A stretch of DNA of 64,000 nucleotides from Pseudomonas fluorescens (GTDB lineage: Bacteria > Pseudomonadota > Gammaproteobacteria > Pseudomonadales > Pseudomonadaceae): the NCBI RefSeq assembly GCF_902497625.1, contig NZ_CABVGX010000010.1, forward strand, positions 81,021 through 145,020, in the 5' to 3' direction. Below the pieces are notes generated by a model. That model saw only the letters and a program-made list of their open reading frames with translations, was not told where the DNA came from and made no database searches. Shown one piece after another: positions 1-8,493 of this stretch; the stretch's first letter is position 1, and every line of letters starts with the position of its first letter. The position numbers and the translations under genes were made by a program.

Positions 1-1988
1 TCCAGTCGCGTGACCCGCGAGCGCAGGGTCGGGAATTGTTCATTGAGCGTTTCGATCAGCCACAGACGCAGCGTCTCACGCTCTTCAATGGTTTTGGCGA
101 GTACGACAAACTGGGCGAAGCTTGCCGCAGGAAGTTGCTGATCGAGTGGCAGATAAAATCGCGGAGAACCGGTGCCGACATAAGCCACATAGTTGTCGAT
201 GCCCGCATGGTCCTTGAGCAGTGCTTCCAGGCGCTTGACCTCGTCGGCGGTGTTGCTGAGGGACGCGCCCTCCGCCAGTTTCAAGTCAACCATCAATTCC
301 AGGCGACCGGATGCCGGGAAGAACTGTTGTGGGACAAATCGAAACAGCACGACAGACGCCACGAACAACGCAACGGTCAGCACGATCACGGTTTTTCGGC
401 GTCGCACGCACCACTCAACCAGTCGCCTGACGCGCTGATAAAACGGCGTGCCATAAGGGTCGAACTCGCCGTTCGCAGTGCCATGTCTGGCGGCATGAAT
501 TTTCGCCAGATCTGGCAGCAGTTTTTCCCCCAGATACGGCACAAAAACCACCGCCGCCACCCACGATGCCAGCAGCGCGATGGTCACCACCTGGAAGATC
601 GAGCGGGTGTATTCACCGGTGCCCGACTGGGCGGTAGCGATCGGCAGGAAACCGGCGGCGGTGATCAGCGTACCGGTGAGCATCGGGAACGCCGTGCTGG
701 TCCAGGCGTAACTCGCGGCCTTCACCCGGTCGAAGCCCTGCTCCATTTTTATCGCCATCATTTCCACAGCGATGATCGCGTCGTCCACCAACAGTCCCAA
801 CGCCAGTACCAGCGCACCGAGGGAAATCTTGTGCAGGCCGATGCCAAGGTAATACATGCAGGCAAAGGTCATCGCCAACACCAGCGGAATCGCCAGCGCC
901 ACCACCATGCCAGTGCGCACACCGAGCGAGAAGAAACTAACCAGCAACACAATCGCCAAGGCTTCCACCAGCACCTGAACGAATTCCCCGACTCCGGTTT
1001 TCACCGCAGCCGGCTGGTCGGAGACCTTGCGCAATTGCATGCCCGCCGGCAGGTTTCTCTGGATTCGCGCGAATTCGACTTCCAGCGCCTTGCCCAGTAC
1101 CAGAATGTCACCACCGTCCTTCATGGCCACGGCCAGACCTATTGCATCTTCGGCCATAAAACGCATGCGCGGCGCAGGGGGATCGTTGAAACCACGTCGC
1201 ACGTTGGCGACATCGGAGATACGAAACGTACGATCACCGACGCGGATAGGGAAGTTCTTTATCTCTTCAACTGTCTGAAAATTTCCCGACACCCGTAGCT
1301 GCAATCGTTCGCTGGTGGTTTCGAAAAACCCCGCCGTCGAGACCGCATTCTGCTCCTGCAGCGCCTGCTGCACTGCCGCCAGTGGCAAACCAAGGGTGGC
1401 GAGTTTGACGTTGGACAACTCGACCCAGATTTTCTCGTCCTGCAGCCCGAGCAGATCGACCTTGCCGACATCCTTGACCCGTTGCAGCTGGATCTGCACC
1501 CGATCGGCGTAGTCCTTGAGCACGGCGTAGTCGAAACCGTCGCCGGTCAACGCGTAGATATTGCCGAAGGTGGTACCGAATTCATCGTTGAAAAACGGCC
1601 CCTGAACACCCGGCGGCAGGGTGTGACGGATGTCGCTGACCTTCTTGCGGACCTGATACCAGAGCTCGGGGATGTCCACCGAGTGCATGGAATCGCGGGC
1701 AATAAAGGTTACCTGGGATTCACCCGGGCGCGAGAACGACACGATGCGTTCGTACTCGCCGGTTTCCATCAGCTTCTTTTCGATGCGTTCAGTAACCTGC
1801 CGCGAGACTTCTTGCGCCGTCGCCCCCGGCCAGATCGTGCGCACGACCATGGCTTTGAAGGTGAACGGGGGATCTTCGCTTTGCCCCAGTTTGCTGTAGG
1901 AAAGTGCACCGACAACCGCGAGCAAGATCATCAGGAACAGTACGATCTGGCGATTGCGCAGCGCCCATTCGGAAAGATTGAAACTCAT
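1..1988 (-). CDS. mexK: RND efflux transporter, MexK-like (3' end beyond window)
   Basis: Inner-membrane pump subunit of a tripartite RND drug exporter driven by the proton gradient. Only the first 662 codons are inside the window and the frame is open to base 1. The start ATG lies 6 bp after the stop of the adaptor gene, so the two are co-transcribed. TM1 is near residues 14-32, followed by a periplasmic porter loop. TM2-TM4 follow from about residue 335, and the paired aspartates of the proton relay are at about 402-403 in VDDAI. MexK is inferred from the adaptor-pump pair, the divergent TetR gene and rsmJ next door, the order recalled for P. aeruginosa mexJK-mexL. Substrates cannot be read from sequence. 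No outer-membrane channel gene is present here, as in mexJK, so it probably borrows an OprM-type channel. Confidence 0.85.
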   Translation of the reverse strand, partial: MSFNLSEWALRNRQIVLFLMILLAVVGALSYSKLGQSEDPPFTFKAMVVRTIWPGATAQEVSRQVTERIEKKLMETGEYERIVSFSRPGESQVTFIARDSMHSVDIPELWYQVRKKVSDIRHTLPPGVQGPFFNDEFGTTFGNIYALTGDGFDYAVLKDYADRVQIQLQRVKDVGKVDLLGLQDEKIWVELSNVKLATLGLPLAAVQQALQEQNAVSTAGFFETTSERLQLRVSGNFQTVEEIKNFPIRVGDRTFRISDVANVRRGFNDPPAPRMRFMAEDAIGLAVAMKDGGDILVLGKALEVEFARIQRNLPAGMQLRKVSDQPAAVKTGVGEFVQVLVEALAIVLLVSFFSLGVRTGMVVALAIPLVLAMTFACMYYLGIGLHKISLGALVLALGLLVDDAIIAVEMMAIKMEQGFDRVKAASYAWTSTAFPMLTGTLITAAGFLPIATAQSGTGEYTRSIFQVVTIALLASWVAAVVFVPYLGEKLLPDLAKIHAARHGTANGEFDPYGTPFYQRVRRLVEWCVRRRKTVIVLTVALFVASVVLFRFVPQQFFPASGRLELMVDLKLAEGASLSNTADEVKRLEALLKDHAGIDNYVAYVGTGSPRFYLPLDQQLPAASFAQFVVLAKTIEERETLRLWLIETLNEQFPTLRSRVTRL

Positions 1989-1993
1989 CGGAC

Positions 1994-3094
1994 TTACTCC
2001 TTGTCCGCCAGATTGACCACTCGGTTGGAGCGATCCACCGGTCGCACCTGTTGTCCTTCGAGAAGCACATGAACCCCGGCGGCCACCACCCAGTCACTGG
2101 CGTTCAGGCCTTCGAGCACCGGCACGGTTTTATCGCCGAAGGCACCGACCCGAACCGGCACTTTCTTCAACGTATTGTTGGCGCCGAGCACCCAGACATA
2201 GGTGGCACCGTTTTCGGCGGTGACGGCGGACAGCGGAACCGACAGTGAAATGACGTCGGCGGTCTGGATGAAAACCCGTGCGCTCTGACCCAGTTCGGCG
2301 GGCACCTTGCCAGCGGTGAAGGCGATACGCGCGGCGAAAGTCCGCGATTTCGGATCGGCCGCCGGCGACAACTCGCGGATGCGCCCGGCGAAGCGCTGAT
2401 CCGGTTGAGTCCACAATTCCACGGTGACTGCCTGGCCGACCTTGAAGCGACCGAAACTCTGCTCCGGCAAACTGATCAGCACTTCGCGCTCGCCGTCAGT
2501 GGCCAGGGTAAACACCGTTTGCCCGGCGGCCACCACCTGCCCGACCTCAACCGCACGTTTGGCCACCACGCCGTCCTGAGGCGCACGTAGCACGGCGTAA
2601 CTGGCCTGGTTGGTCGAGACATTGAATTCAGCTCTGATTTGCTTGAGACGCGCTTCACCCGAGCGGTAAAGGTTTTCGGAATTGTCGTAGAGCGAACGAC
2701 TGACCATCTGACGGTCCATCAGCGTTTTATAACGGTCGCGCTCGGCCCGGACCAGGCTCAGGTTGGCTTCGGCAGCAGCGACCTGCGCACGGGTCGCTTC
2801 CAGCTGCAGGCGTACATCCTGCGGATCGAGTTCGGCCAACGGCTGATCCGCCTTGACCCGTTGCCCCTCTTCCACCAGTCGTCGGCTGACTTTGCCGCCG
2901 ATTCGGAAGGCCAGTTCCGGCTCATAGCGCGCTCGCACTTCACCAGGGAAACTTTTCATCGACTGGGCCGAAGGCTCCGGTTGCACCACCATCGCCGGCC
3001 GGACGCTGACCTGGGGCGCCTCCTCATGCCCGCACGCAGACAACAAAAAAGCCAGACCGACTGGCAACGCGAGGGGCGAGGCATAGCGGAACAT
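1994..3094 (-). CDS. mexJ: RND periplasmic adaptor lipoprotein, MexJ-like
   Basis: Membrane-fusion protein linking the RND pump to an outer-membrane channel; 366 residues, normal for the family. The N-terminus is a lipoprotein signal with lipobox LSAC (Cys21), so it should be lipid-anchored on the periplasmic side of the inner membrane. A lipoyl/barrel-sandwich half (about residues 60-100) surrounds an alpha-helical hairpin rich in Ala, Glu and Arg (about 100-165). Beta-barrel and membrane-proximal domains follow. It is the first gene of a two-gene operon with the pump. Transcription starts in the 94-bp gap shared with the divergent TetR gene, which holds the palindromic operator candidate. 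MdtA/AcrA-type adaptors look alike, so the MexJ name rests on synteny. Confidence 0.85.
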   Translation of the reverse strand: MFRYASPLALPVGLAFLLSACGHEEAPQVSVRPAMVVQPEPSAQSMKSFPGEVRARYEPELAFRIGGKVSRRLVEEGQRVKADQPLAELDPQDVRLQLEATRAQVAAAEANLSLVRAERDRYKTLMDRQMVSRSLYDNSENLYRSGEARLKQIRAEFNVSTNQASYAVLRAPQDGVVAKRAVEVGQVVAAGQTVFTLATDGEREVLISLPEQSFGRFKVGQAVTVELWTQPDQRFAGRIRELSPAADPKSRTFAARIAFTAGKVPAELGQSARVFIQTADVISLSVPLSAVTAENGATYVWVLGANNTLKKVPVRVGAFGDKTVPVLEGLNASDWVVAAGVHVLLEGQQVRPVDRSNRVVNLADKE

Positions 3095-3131
3095 GGTGAA
3101 GGACCTTTCGCTAATGGTGCTTGGAATAATT

Positions 3132-3145
3132 ATACTGGCCAGTAT
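3132..3145. promoter_or_regulatory. Perfect 14-bp palindromic operator candidate (ATACTGGCCAGTAT)
   Basis: A perfect inverted repeat in the middle of the 94-bp divergent region between the efflux adaptor and the tetR gene. A related imperfect copy (TACCAGTCCAGTAT) lies at 3163-3176, one to two turns nearer tetR. Two such sites in the only shared promoter space fit TetR-family autorepression plus pump repression. Binding is inferred. Confidence 0.65.
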
Positions 3146-3188
3146 GTTATTAATAGCAAACTTACCAGTCCAGTATTAAAAGCGAATA

Positions 3189-3833
3189 ATGTCGAACAAT
3201 CCTCCAACCTCAAACGGTCCGGGACGCCCCAAGGATCTGGCCAAACGCCAGGCGATCCTCGATGCGGCAAAAGTTCTCTTTCTGAGCAAGGGTTATGCGA
3301 GCACCAGCATGGATGCCGTAGCTGCCGAGGCGGGCGTGTCCAAACTGACCGTCTATAGCCATTTCAACGACAAGGAAACTTTGTTCTCGGCTGCTGTTGT
3401 CGCCAAATGCGAAGAACAATTGCCGAAGCTGTTCTTCGAATTGCCCGACGGGATCAGCGTGGAAGCGGTGCTGATCAACATCGCACGAGGCTTCCACCAT
3501 CTGATCAACAGCGACGAATCTGTAAATCTGCATCGGTTGATGATGGCCCTGGGTAGCCAGGATCCGAAGCTGTCGCAGATTTTTTTCGAGGCAGGCCCGC
3601 AGCGCATGCTGCAGGGCATGGAGCGGCTGCTGAGCAAGGTTGACCAGATTGGCGCGCTGAGCATCGATAAACCGCGCAACGCCGCCGAACATTTCTTTTG
3701 CCTGCTCAAGGGTGCGGCGAATTTTCGCTTGTTGTATGGCTGCGGCGAACCGTTGACCGGCGCGGCGGCCGAGAGCCATGTACAGGAAGTGGTGGGGTTG
3801 TTTATGCGGGCTTATCGACCAGCGTCAGCCTGA
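3189..3833 (+). CDS. mexL: TetR/AcrR-family repressor, MexL-like
   Basis: Local transcriptional repressor, 214 residues. The N-terminal TetR DNA-binding domain covers about residues 18-65, with the recognition helix in AGVSKLTVYSHF. The C-terminal half is the ligand-binding dimerisation domain of the AcrR C-terminal type and contains FRLLYG near the end. It is divergent from the adaptor-pump operon, and the shared gap holds a perfect palindrome. The expected role is therefore repression of both itself and the pump, relieved by an efflux substrate. The start ATG follows AAAGCGAA, a weak ribosome site. The name MexL comes from gene order and length (P. aeruginosa MexL is of similar size), not from direct alignment. 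Confidence 0.82.
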   Translation: MSNNPPTSNGPGRPKDLAKRQAILDAAKVLFLSKGYASTSMDAVAAEAGVSKLTVYSHFNDKETLFSAAVVAKCEEQLPKLFFELPDGISVEAVLINIARGFHHLINSDESVNLHRLMMALGSQDPKLSQIFFEAGPQRMLQGMERLLSKVDQIGALSIDKPRNAAEHFFCLLKGAANFRLLYGCGEPLTGAAAESHVQEVVGLFMRAYRPASA

Positions 3834-3877
3834 CGACTTTCGGTCGTCTGGGCTGGCCCTTCGCCGGAACGCCGCCC

Positions 3878-3947
3878 GGAGCAAGCTCGCCCCCACATTT
3901 GATCTTCACTCGACACACATCCAGTGTGGGAGCGAGCCTGCTCGCGA
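3878..3947. repeat. REPIN (inverted REP pair)
   Basis: Two inverted arms, 3878-3897 and 3925-3947, carry the P. fluorescens REP core GGGAGCGAGCCTGCTCGCGA and its diverged complement. They sit between the convergent ends of tetR and rsmJ, a usual place for such elements, and may also act as a bidirectional transcript end. Confidence 0.8.
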
Positions 3948-3963
3948 TGGGCACGACGCGGTC

Positions 3964-4746
3964 TCAGGGCTTCAGCGCTTTCTTGGGATAAATATCATAC
4001 CGGCTGGACTTGCCATCCAGCGCATGGCTCGGTTTTGGCCCGGCAATGCACGGCGCCTTACGCGGTCGCTTGACCACCACACGGTGGCTGGCCAGCGCCA
4101 GCGCGGCTTCGAGCAAGGCCGGCGCGTCCGGGTCATCGCCCACCAGCGGCCGAAACAGGCGCATTTCCTTCTTCACCAGCGCGGTTTTCTCACGGTGCGG
4201 GAACATCGGGTCGAGGTAGATCACCTGCGGCGGCTCCCCTTGCCAGTTGCGCATCACCTCGATCGAATTGCCCTTGAGCAAACGCATCCGCGCCACGATC
4301 GACGCCACATCGAAATCTTCCGCGCCGCGCGCTAATCCGTCCTCCAGCAGCGCACCAATCAACGGCTGACGCTCGATCAGGCTCATCTCGCAACCAAGAC
4401 TGGCCAGCACAAACGCATCTTTGCCCAGCCCCGCCGTAGCATCCAGCACCCTCGGTCGCACGCCCTGGGCGATGCCGACAGCTTTGGCGATCATCTGCCC
4501 CGTGCCGCCACCGAACAAGCGGCGATGCGCCGCGCCCCCCTCGACGAAGTCCACCCGAACCGGCCCCGGGGCGTCCGCTCCCAATTGCTGCAGTTGCAAC
4601 CCGTGTTCACCCACCTGCAAGGCAAATTCGCCATCGGCGACCTGCAGCGGCAGATCCAGCCGCTCGGCCCACTGCTCGGCCTGGGCCTGAAATGCCGCGC
4701 TCAGGGCTTCTACATGGATGCGGCAAGCCGCAGGTTGCTCAATCAT
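3964..4746 (-). CDS. rsmJ: 16S rRNA (guanine(1516)-N(2))-methyltransferase RsmJ
   Basis: SAM-dependent methyltransferase that makes m2G1516 in 16S rRNA of the small subunit; 260 residues, near the E. coli length of about 250. Motif I of the class I fold is [13 protein letters not shown] (about residues 98-110). The catalytic motif IV region is [10 protein letters not shown] (about 175-184), characteristic of the RsmJ/DUF548 family. The C-terminus holds the family-typical VVKRPRKAP. Cytoplasmic. It is convergent with tetR and divergent from the duplicated-repeat gene at 4840. There is no sign of operon coupling. Confidence 0.9.
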   Translation of the reverse strand: MIEQPAACRIHVEALSAAFQAQAEQWAERLDLPLQVADGEFALQVGEHGLQLQQLGADAPGPVRVDFVEGGAAHRRLFGGGTGQMIAKAVGIAQGVRPRVLDATAGLGKDAFVLASLGCEMSLIERQPLIGALLEDGLARGAEDFDVASIVARMRLLKGNSIEVMRNWQGEPPQVIYLDPMFPHREKTALVKKEMRLFRPLVGDDPDAPALLEAALALASHRVVVKRPRKAPCIAGPKPSHALDGKSSRYDIYPKKALKP

Positions 4747-4839
4747 GGGAAAACACGCTCAAAAAATTAATGATCGGCGAAAACGGCCGATAACAAAACT
4801 AACGAGCATTTTGCCAGAGCCGAGCGTCGACCGAGAAAA

Positions 4840-5460
4840 ATGTCAGACATTCAACCTACATTCACAGGCTTCATTTCGCCCTACGGCGATTACAGCCTGC
4901 GAAATACCCAGGCACTGAGCGGTGTCAGTCACCTATGGCAGGATTTCTTTGCCCGGGCGCTGGCCGAGCAGTCGGGGGATGTGCTGCCCAAATCGTTGAA
5001 TTTTCCGCCTGTCGATGTCGAAAGTCCGCAAGAGCCCACCGTCGGCAGCGAGTTGCTCGCGCACATCGTTTCGCAACGCGAATGCGATGTCACGGACACC
5101 CAGGTCAAACCGCCTGAGCCGCTGTTTTTACCGATTGCCGAGTTCGAGATGGACTTGGGCGACAAGCCTTTCCCACCGTTCCCGGCCGACGAGCTCGTTG
5201 CTCAACAGAAGCAGCAGGATTTCGAAAGCAGTTGGGTACGCCCTATCGTGCTGACTCACGGCCAGCTGATGTCGATATCCGGTGCAGCACCGCAACCCCG
5301 TCCACTGCACCTGCCGATTGCTGAATTCGAGCTGGACCTGCTCGACAAACCTTTCCCGCCGTTCTCGTCCGAAGAGCTGGTGGAACAGCAGAAGAACTTC
5401 GATTTCGACATCGGCTGGGCGCGCCCGATCGTACTGCAGAACCTGCGCATCGCCGCCTGA
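4840..5460 (+). CDS. Unknown protein with a duplicated ~45-residue module
   Basis: 206 residues; family not recognised. The clear feature is an internal tandem duplication. Residues about 95-138 and 155-199 both run LPIAEFE(M/L)DL, DKPFPPF, (D/E)ELV(A/E)QQK and end in a W(V/A)RPIVL core. The copies are joined by a short Gln/Pro-rich linker. The N-terminal 90 residues are acidic and lack a signal peptide or membrane segment, so a cytoplasmic protein is expected. It is divergent from rsmJ and tail-to-tail with the extensin-like gene (3-bp gap). The repeat could be a peptide-binding or oligomerising motif, but nothing in the sequence names a partner. The start chosen is the first ATG in frame; no strong Shine-Dalgarno is seen. 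Confidence 0.75.
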   Translation: MSDIQPTFTGFISPYGDYSLRNTQALSGVSHLWQDFFARALAEQSGDVLPKSLNFPPVDVESPQEPTVGSELLAHIVSQRECDVTDTQVKPPEPLFLPIAEFEMDLGDKPFPPFPADELVAQQKQQDFESSWVRPIVLTHGQLMSISGAAPQPRPLHLPIAEFELDLLDKPFPPFSSEELVEQQKNFDFDIGWARPIVLQNLRIAA

Positions 5461-5463
5461 CCC

Positions 5464-6159
5464 TCAGCGACAGACCGACCACGGCCCGACATCGAGATGA
5501 AAGTGATTTCGATGGGCGGCGTTGTAATCCGGGCTCAGCACCACACTGAACATGTCACAGGCGCCGTCGCGAACCTGACGTAGAAAACGTGCGTCCTGAT
5601 TATCCTTTGGCCAGTCCTTCAGCACGTTGATGGCGCGGCCGTCGGCCAGACGAAATCCGGAGATATCCAATGCATCGGCGCTGGCATGCTGGCTGCGCCG
5701 GCCGTCCTCGCGACCGTAAACGTTGCGGCAGGCGAAGCTGCCCAGATGATCGACGCGCCTCACGGCCTGGCCATATACCGACTGAGCCGCCGGTTGCAGG
5801 GCGTGGCGTTCGAACAGCGCAAACGACACCGCCAGGCGGCAACTGGCGAGGAAGCTGCTGCTCAGCGCCACCTCCCCCCCTTGGACGCGCAACGTGTTGG
5901 TCAACGGGCACTTCGCGTCGGGGCTGTCGGCCTGACGGGCCACGCGCAGCCCGGAAGTGCTCAGGGCCTGATCGCACAGTTGTGGGTCATCGCGCAGCCG
6001 CATCAGTTTGTAGCGCGTCAGATAATTGGGATCAGCCCTGACGTCCAGCGGTGCCCACGGATTCCACTGCGGCGGCAGCGTGACCCAACCGCGCCAGACG
6101 CTCAATGTTGCGCCGCCAATGATCACCAGCATCAGCCACAGGCCCCAACGAAACCGCAT
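5464..6159 (-). CDS. Extensin-like C-terminal domain protein (periplasmic, membrane-anchored)
   Basis: 231 residues. A single N-terminal membrane segment (about residues 5-24) is followed by an extensin-like C-terminal domain, a family related in fold to zinc D-Ala-D-Ala peptidases. Metal-site-like stretches are SQHASADALDISGF (about 163-176) and HRNHFHLDVG near the C-terminus, with a pattern of conserved Cys. Bacterial members are thought to act on the cell wall, but the reaction is not established. It starts 2 bp after the stop of the PEP mutase-fold gene and is probably translated with it. Function is assigned at family level only. Confidence 0.8.
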   Translation of the reverse strand: MRFRWGLWLMLVIIGGATLSVWRGWVTLPPQWNPWAPLDVRADPNYLTRYKLMRLRDDPQLCDQALSTSGLRVARQADSPDAKCPLTNTLRVQGGEVALSSSFLASCRLAVSFALFERHALQPAAQSVYGQAVRRVDHLGSFACRNVYGREDGRRSQHASADALDISGFRLADGRAINVLKDWPKDNQDARFLRQVRDGACDMFSVVLSPDYNAAHRNHFHLDVGPWSVCR

Positions 6160-6161
6160 CG

Positions 6162-6983
6162 TCAGCCCTTGAACAATTGATTGGCTTGCGCGTAAGGCAT
6201 TGAGCGCGAGGTAAAGCTGAAGGTGCCTGACGTCTTGACCTCTTGTGCGGCGCGAAAGAACTCGCCATACGCGGCCAGCGCAAACGCAGACCCGACACTG
6301 ATTCGTTTGACGCCCATTGCACTCAGTTGCTCGACCGTAAGTTTGAGCCCGCCGGACATCAGCACATTGACTGGCTTCGGCGCTACGGCACGCACCACCG
6401 CCAAAACATCTTCAGCACTGCGCAGCCCCGGCGCGTACAACACATCGGCGCCAGCTCCGGCAAATGCCTGCAAGCGGCGAATGGTGTCGTCCAGGTCAGG
6501 ATTGCCATGCAGGAAATTCTCGGCCCGCGCCGTTAGCGTAAAGGGGAAAGGCAAGCTGCGCGCGGCGGAGACGGCGGCTTCGATGCGCGCAACGGCGTGC
6601 TCGAAACAGTAAATCGGTGCGTGCTCGCGGCCCGTGGCGTCCTCGATTGAAGCGCCGACGGCCCCCGCAGCCGCGACGCGCAAAATACTCTGTGCGCATG
6701 GCGCCGGGTCATCGGCAAAGCCGTTTTCCAGATCGACCGCGACCGGCAGATCAGTTGCGTCAACGATGGCCCGAACATTCGCCAACGTATCGTCCAGCGT
6801 CAGGCCGCCATCCGCTCGGCCTTGAGAAAAAGCGTAGCCAGCGCTGGTCGTCGCCAATGCCTCGAAGCCAAGGCTGGCGAGCATTTTTGCCGAGCCGGCG
6901 TCCCACGGGTTGGGAATGACAAACGCCCCGTCGCGCTCGTGCAGGGCTTTGAACGCTTGGGCTCGAAGGGTTTGCGCATCCAT
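6162..6983 (-). CDS. Isocitrate lyase/PEP mutase superfamily enzyme
   Basis: 273 residues, a TIM-barrel of the isocitrate lyase/phosphoenolpyruvate mutase superfamily. Recognisable parts are FVIPNPWDAGSA at the N-terminus, the barrel strand VAVDLENGFADDP (binding the Mg-oxyanion), AGAVGASIEDA, TARAENFL and VKRISVGSAFALAAYGEF. The KKCG-type lyase loop of true isocitrate or methylisocitrate lyases is absent. It is therefore one of the many carboxyphosphonate/oxaloacetate-type members of unknown substrate. A clear GGAG ribosome site precedes the ATG. It is followed by the extensin-like gene and preceded by the DUF72 gene on the same strand, with 32 bp between, so the block may be one transcript. 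Confidence 0.82.
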   Translation of the reverse strand: MDAQTLRAQAFKALHERDGAFVIPNPWDAGSAKMLASLGFEALATTSAGYAFSQGRADGGLTLDDTLANVRAIVDATDLPVAVDLENGFADDPAPCAQSILRVAAAGAVGASIEDATGREHAPIYCFEHAVARIEAAVSAARSLPFPFTLTARAENFLHGNPDLDDTIRRLQAFAGAGADVLYAPGLRSAEDVLAVVRAVAPKPVNVLMSGGLKLTVEQLSAMGVKRISVGSAFALAAYGEFFRAAQEVKTSGTFSFTSRSMPYAQANQLFKG

Positions 6984-7015
6984 TGGCAGGCTCCTGAAGA
7001 AGGGACGAGGACGCC

Positions 7016-7873
7016 TCAGAGCAAACCAAGTTGTTCGGCGGCGGGCTCTCTGTATAACTCAGGCAGCGGCGGCAGGCCAGGCAAACGCAGCATCAGTTGT
7101 GCGTGGAAACGTTGCGCGAGTTTCGCTGCGAACAGATTGTCGGAAGTGTGCAGGAAGATGTAGGGCGTGCGCCCCTCTTCAATCCACTCGGCGAATTTCT
7201 GCACCCAGGGTTCGAGGAATGGATCATTGGCTTCCAGCTGCGGATGGCCGATGAAGCGCACTTGCGGAGACTGCGTGAACGCGGCCGGCCGTGGCGGAAC
7301 TCGGGGTTTGTGTGACTGCGCGTGCAGCACGGCGGGGTCGGTCGATGTGCAGCTGAACAGTGCGCGCGGATCCAGGCAAATGCGTTCGACGCCACGCTCA
7401 AGCAACAGCCGATTGAGCGCGCGCTCGGCTTCACCCTTGGCGAAAAACTCATCGTGGCGCACTTCGACGGCCAAGGGTCGGTCGACGGCTTCGATGAACG
7501 CGGCCAATTCGGGCAAGCGCTGCGGCGTGAAGCTTTTTGATAACTGCAACCACAGCGGCGATACGCGAACGCCCAACGGCCTGAGCAATTGCAGGAACGT
7601 CTCGGCGCCAGTCAGTTGTTCGCGCAGGTCACCACCGTGGCTGATGTCGCGGGGAAACTTGGCGGTGAAACGAAAATGCTCCGGCATGACCTCGGCCCAA
7701 CGCTGTACCGTGGATGCAGCCGGGCTCGCGTAGAAAGTCGTATTACCTTCCACGGCATTAAATATTCGAGAATAGAAATTGAGGAATTCTGCAGGCTTTG
7801 CATCAGGCGGATAAAGGTAATCGCGCCAGGCGCTTTCACTCCACGACGGGCAGCCGAGGAAGTAAGGCAGCAC
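7016..7873 (-). CDS. DUF72 (YecE-like) TIM-barrel protein
   Basis: DUF72 proteins adopt a TIM-barrel fold; their activity is unknown. Family marks are LGCPSWSESAWRDYLYP at the N-terminus, NAVEGNTTFYA, FRFTAKFPRDISH and a C-terminal YIFLHTSDN stretch. I place the start at GTG 7873, giving MLPYFLGCPSW and 285 residues. This lies just after the TGA of the upstream gene (7876) and matches family N-termini. The longer in-frame start at 7915 would overlap that gene by 40 bp. It probably shares a transcript with the gene at 7876-8181. Confidence 0.8.
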   Translation of the reverse strand: MLPYFLGCPSWSESAWRDYLYPPDAKPAEFLNFYSRIFNAVEGNTTFYASPAASTVQRWAEVMPEHFRFTAKFPRDISHGGDLREQLTGAETFLQLLRPLGVRVSPLWLQLSKSFTPQRLPELAAFIEAVDRPLAVEVRHDEFFAKGEAERALNRLLLERGVERICLDPRALFSCTSTDPAVLHAQSHKPRVPPRPAAFTQSPQVRFIGHPQLEANDPFLEPWVQKFAEWIEEGRTPYIFLHTSDNLFAAKLAQRFHAQLMLRLPGLPPLPELYREPAAEQLGLL

Positions 7874-7875
7874 CG

Positions 7876-8181
7876 TCAGATGTACAGGTCGAGACCCAGC
7901 ACATCCGCATCCCAATCGACAAAACCGGCGGTGCTGAGGTAGCTGGCCAGTGCCATCGCCACACTTTTGCTCATGGCGCGGTGGTAAAGCATGTCTTGCT
8001 GACGGGCCGGCAGGTTGCTCAGGCGTTGCGCGGAAGCTTTGGCAGCGCGAGCGGCCATTTGCTCTTCGGAGGGGAATTCCAGTTCTCCATCAATATCGAT
8101 GGAGTCGTCCTCGACCACGCGGCCTCTGGCAGGCTTGCGCTTGATGGGGTAGGACTGTGAGGAAAGGCCGTCTATACGCAT
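7876..8181 (-). CDS. Conserved small Pseudomonas protein of unknown function
   Basis: 101 residues starting MRIDGLSSQSYPIKRK. A disordered, charged N-terminal half (DDSIDIDGELEFPSEEQ) is followed by a helical segment ending in the hydrophobic stretch VAMALASYLSTAGFVDWDADVLGLDLYI. No signal peptide or catalytic motif is seen. The stop is 2 bp before the GTG start of the DUF72 gene, so the two are coupled. It lies in the conserved tsaB-DUF72 interval of Pseudomonas genomes. An upstream in-frame ATG exists at 8238, but the shorter start is preferred because the extra residues look non-coding. Confidence 0.65.
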   Translation of the reverse strand: MRIDGLSSQSYPIKRKPARGRVVEDDSIDIDGELEFPSEEQMAARAAKASAQRLSNLPARQQDMLYHRAMSKSVAMALASYLSTAGFVDWDADVLGLDLYI

Positions 8182-8238
8182 AACGTCATGGCTCGGTATC
8201 AGTGATGGCAGTTTAGTGGCACACAGCACACTTCGCAA

Positions 8239-8493
8239 ACAGCCGAGTGATAACTAGAACACAGAAATACGAAAAGGTTTTAAAACGTGGGGAAAAACTG
8301 ACGATTGGCTGGAAATGAACGTATTTTTTTGTGGCTTGGGGGCTTGCTGTGGCGTCGTCCTGCCCGCGCCAGGTGGCGAAGCGACTTTGGAGTTCATCAG
8401 ATAGACCGGGTCGCAGGTCTTACGACTGCTACGCAGCCGGACGGAGACAAGTCCCCTCGCCACAGGGAAACGGGCCAAAGGGGATTGAGTCGA
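8239..8493. other. Intergenic gap with a decayed inverted repeat
   Basis: With the short region up to 8182 this makes a 312-bp gap. No gene is supported. Segments near 8330-8350 (GGGGGCTTGCTGTGGCG) and 8450-8467 (GTCCCCTCGCCACAGG) resemble the opposite arms of the GGGGCTTG.../CCCCTC repeat family that is amplified at 30.6-31.2 kb, so this is probably an old single REPIN of that type. Confidence 0.45.

Noticed and set aside
36..1298. Long plus-strand reading frame over the RND transporter gene
   Set aside because: Antisense shadow of the high-GC efflux gene. The minus strand has a complete, motif-bearing RND protein; the plus-strand product is His/Arg/Gln-rich and unlike any protein.
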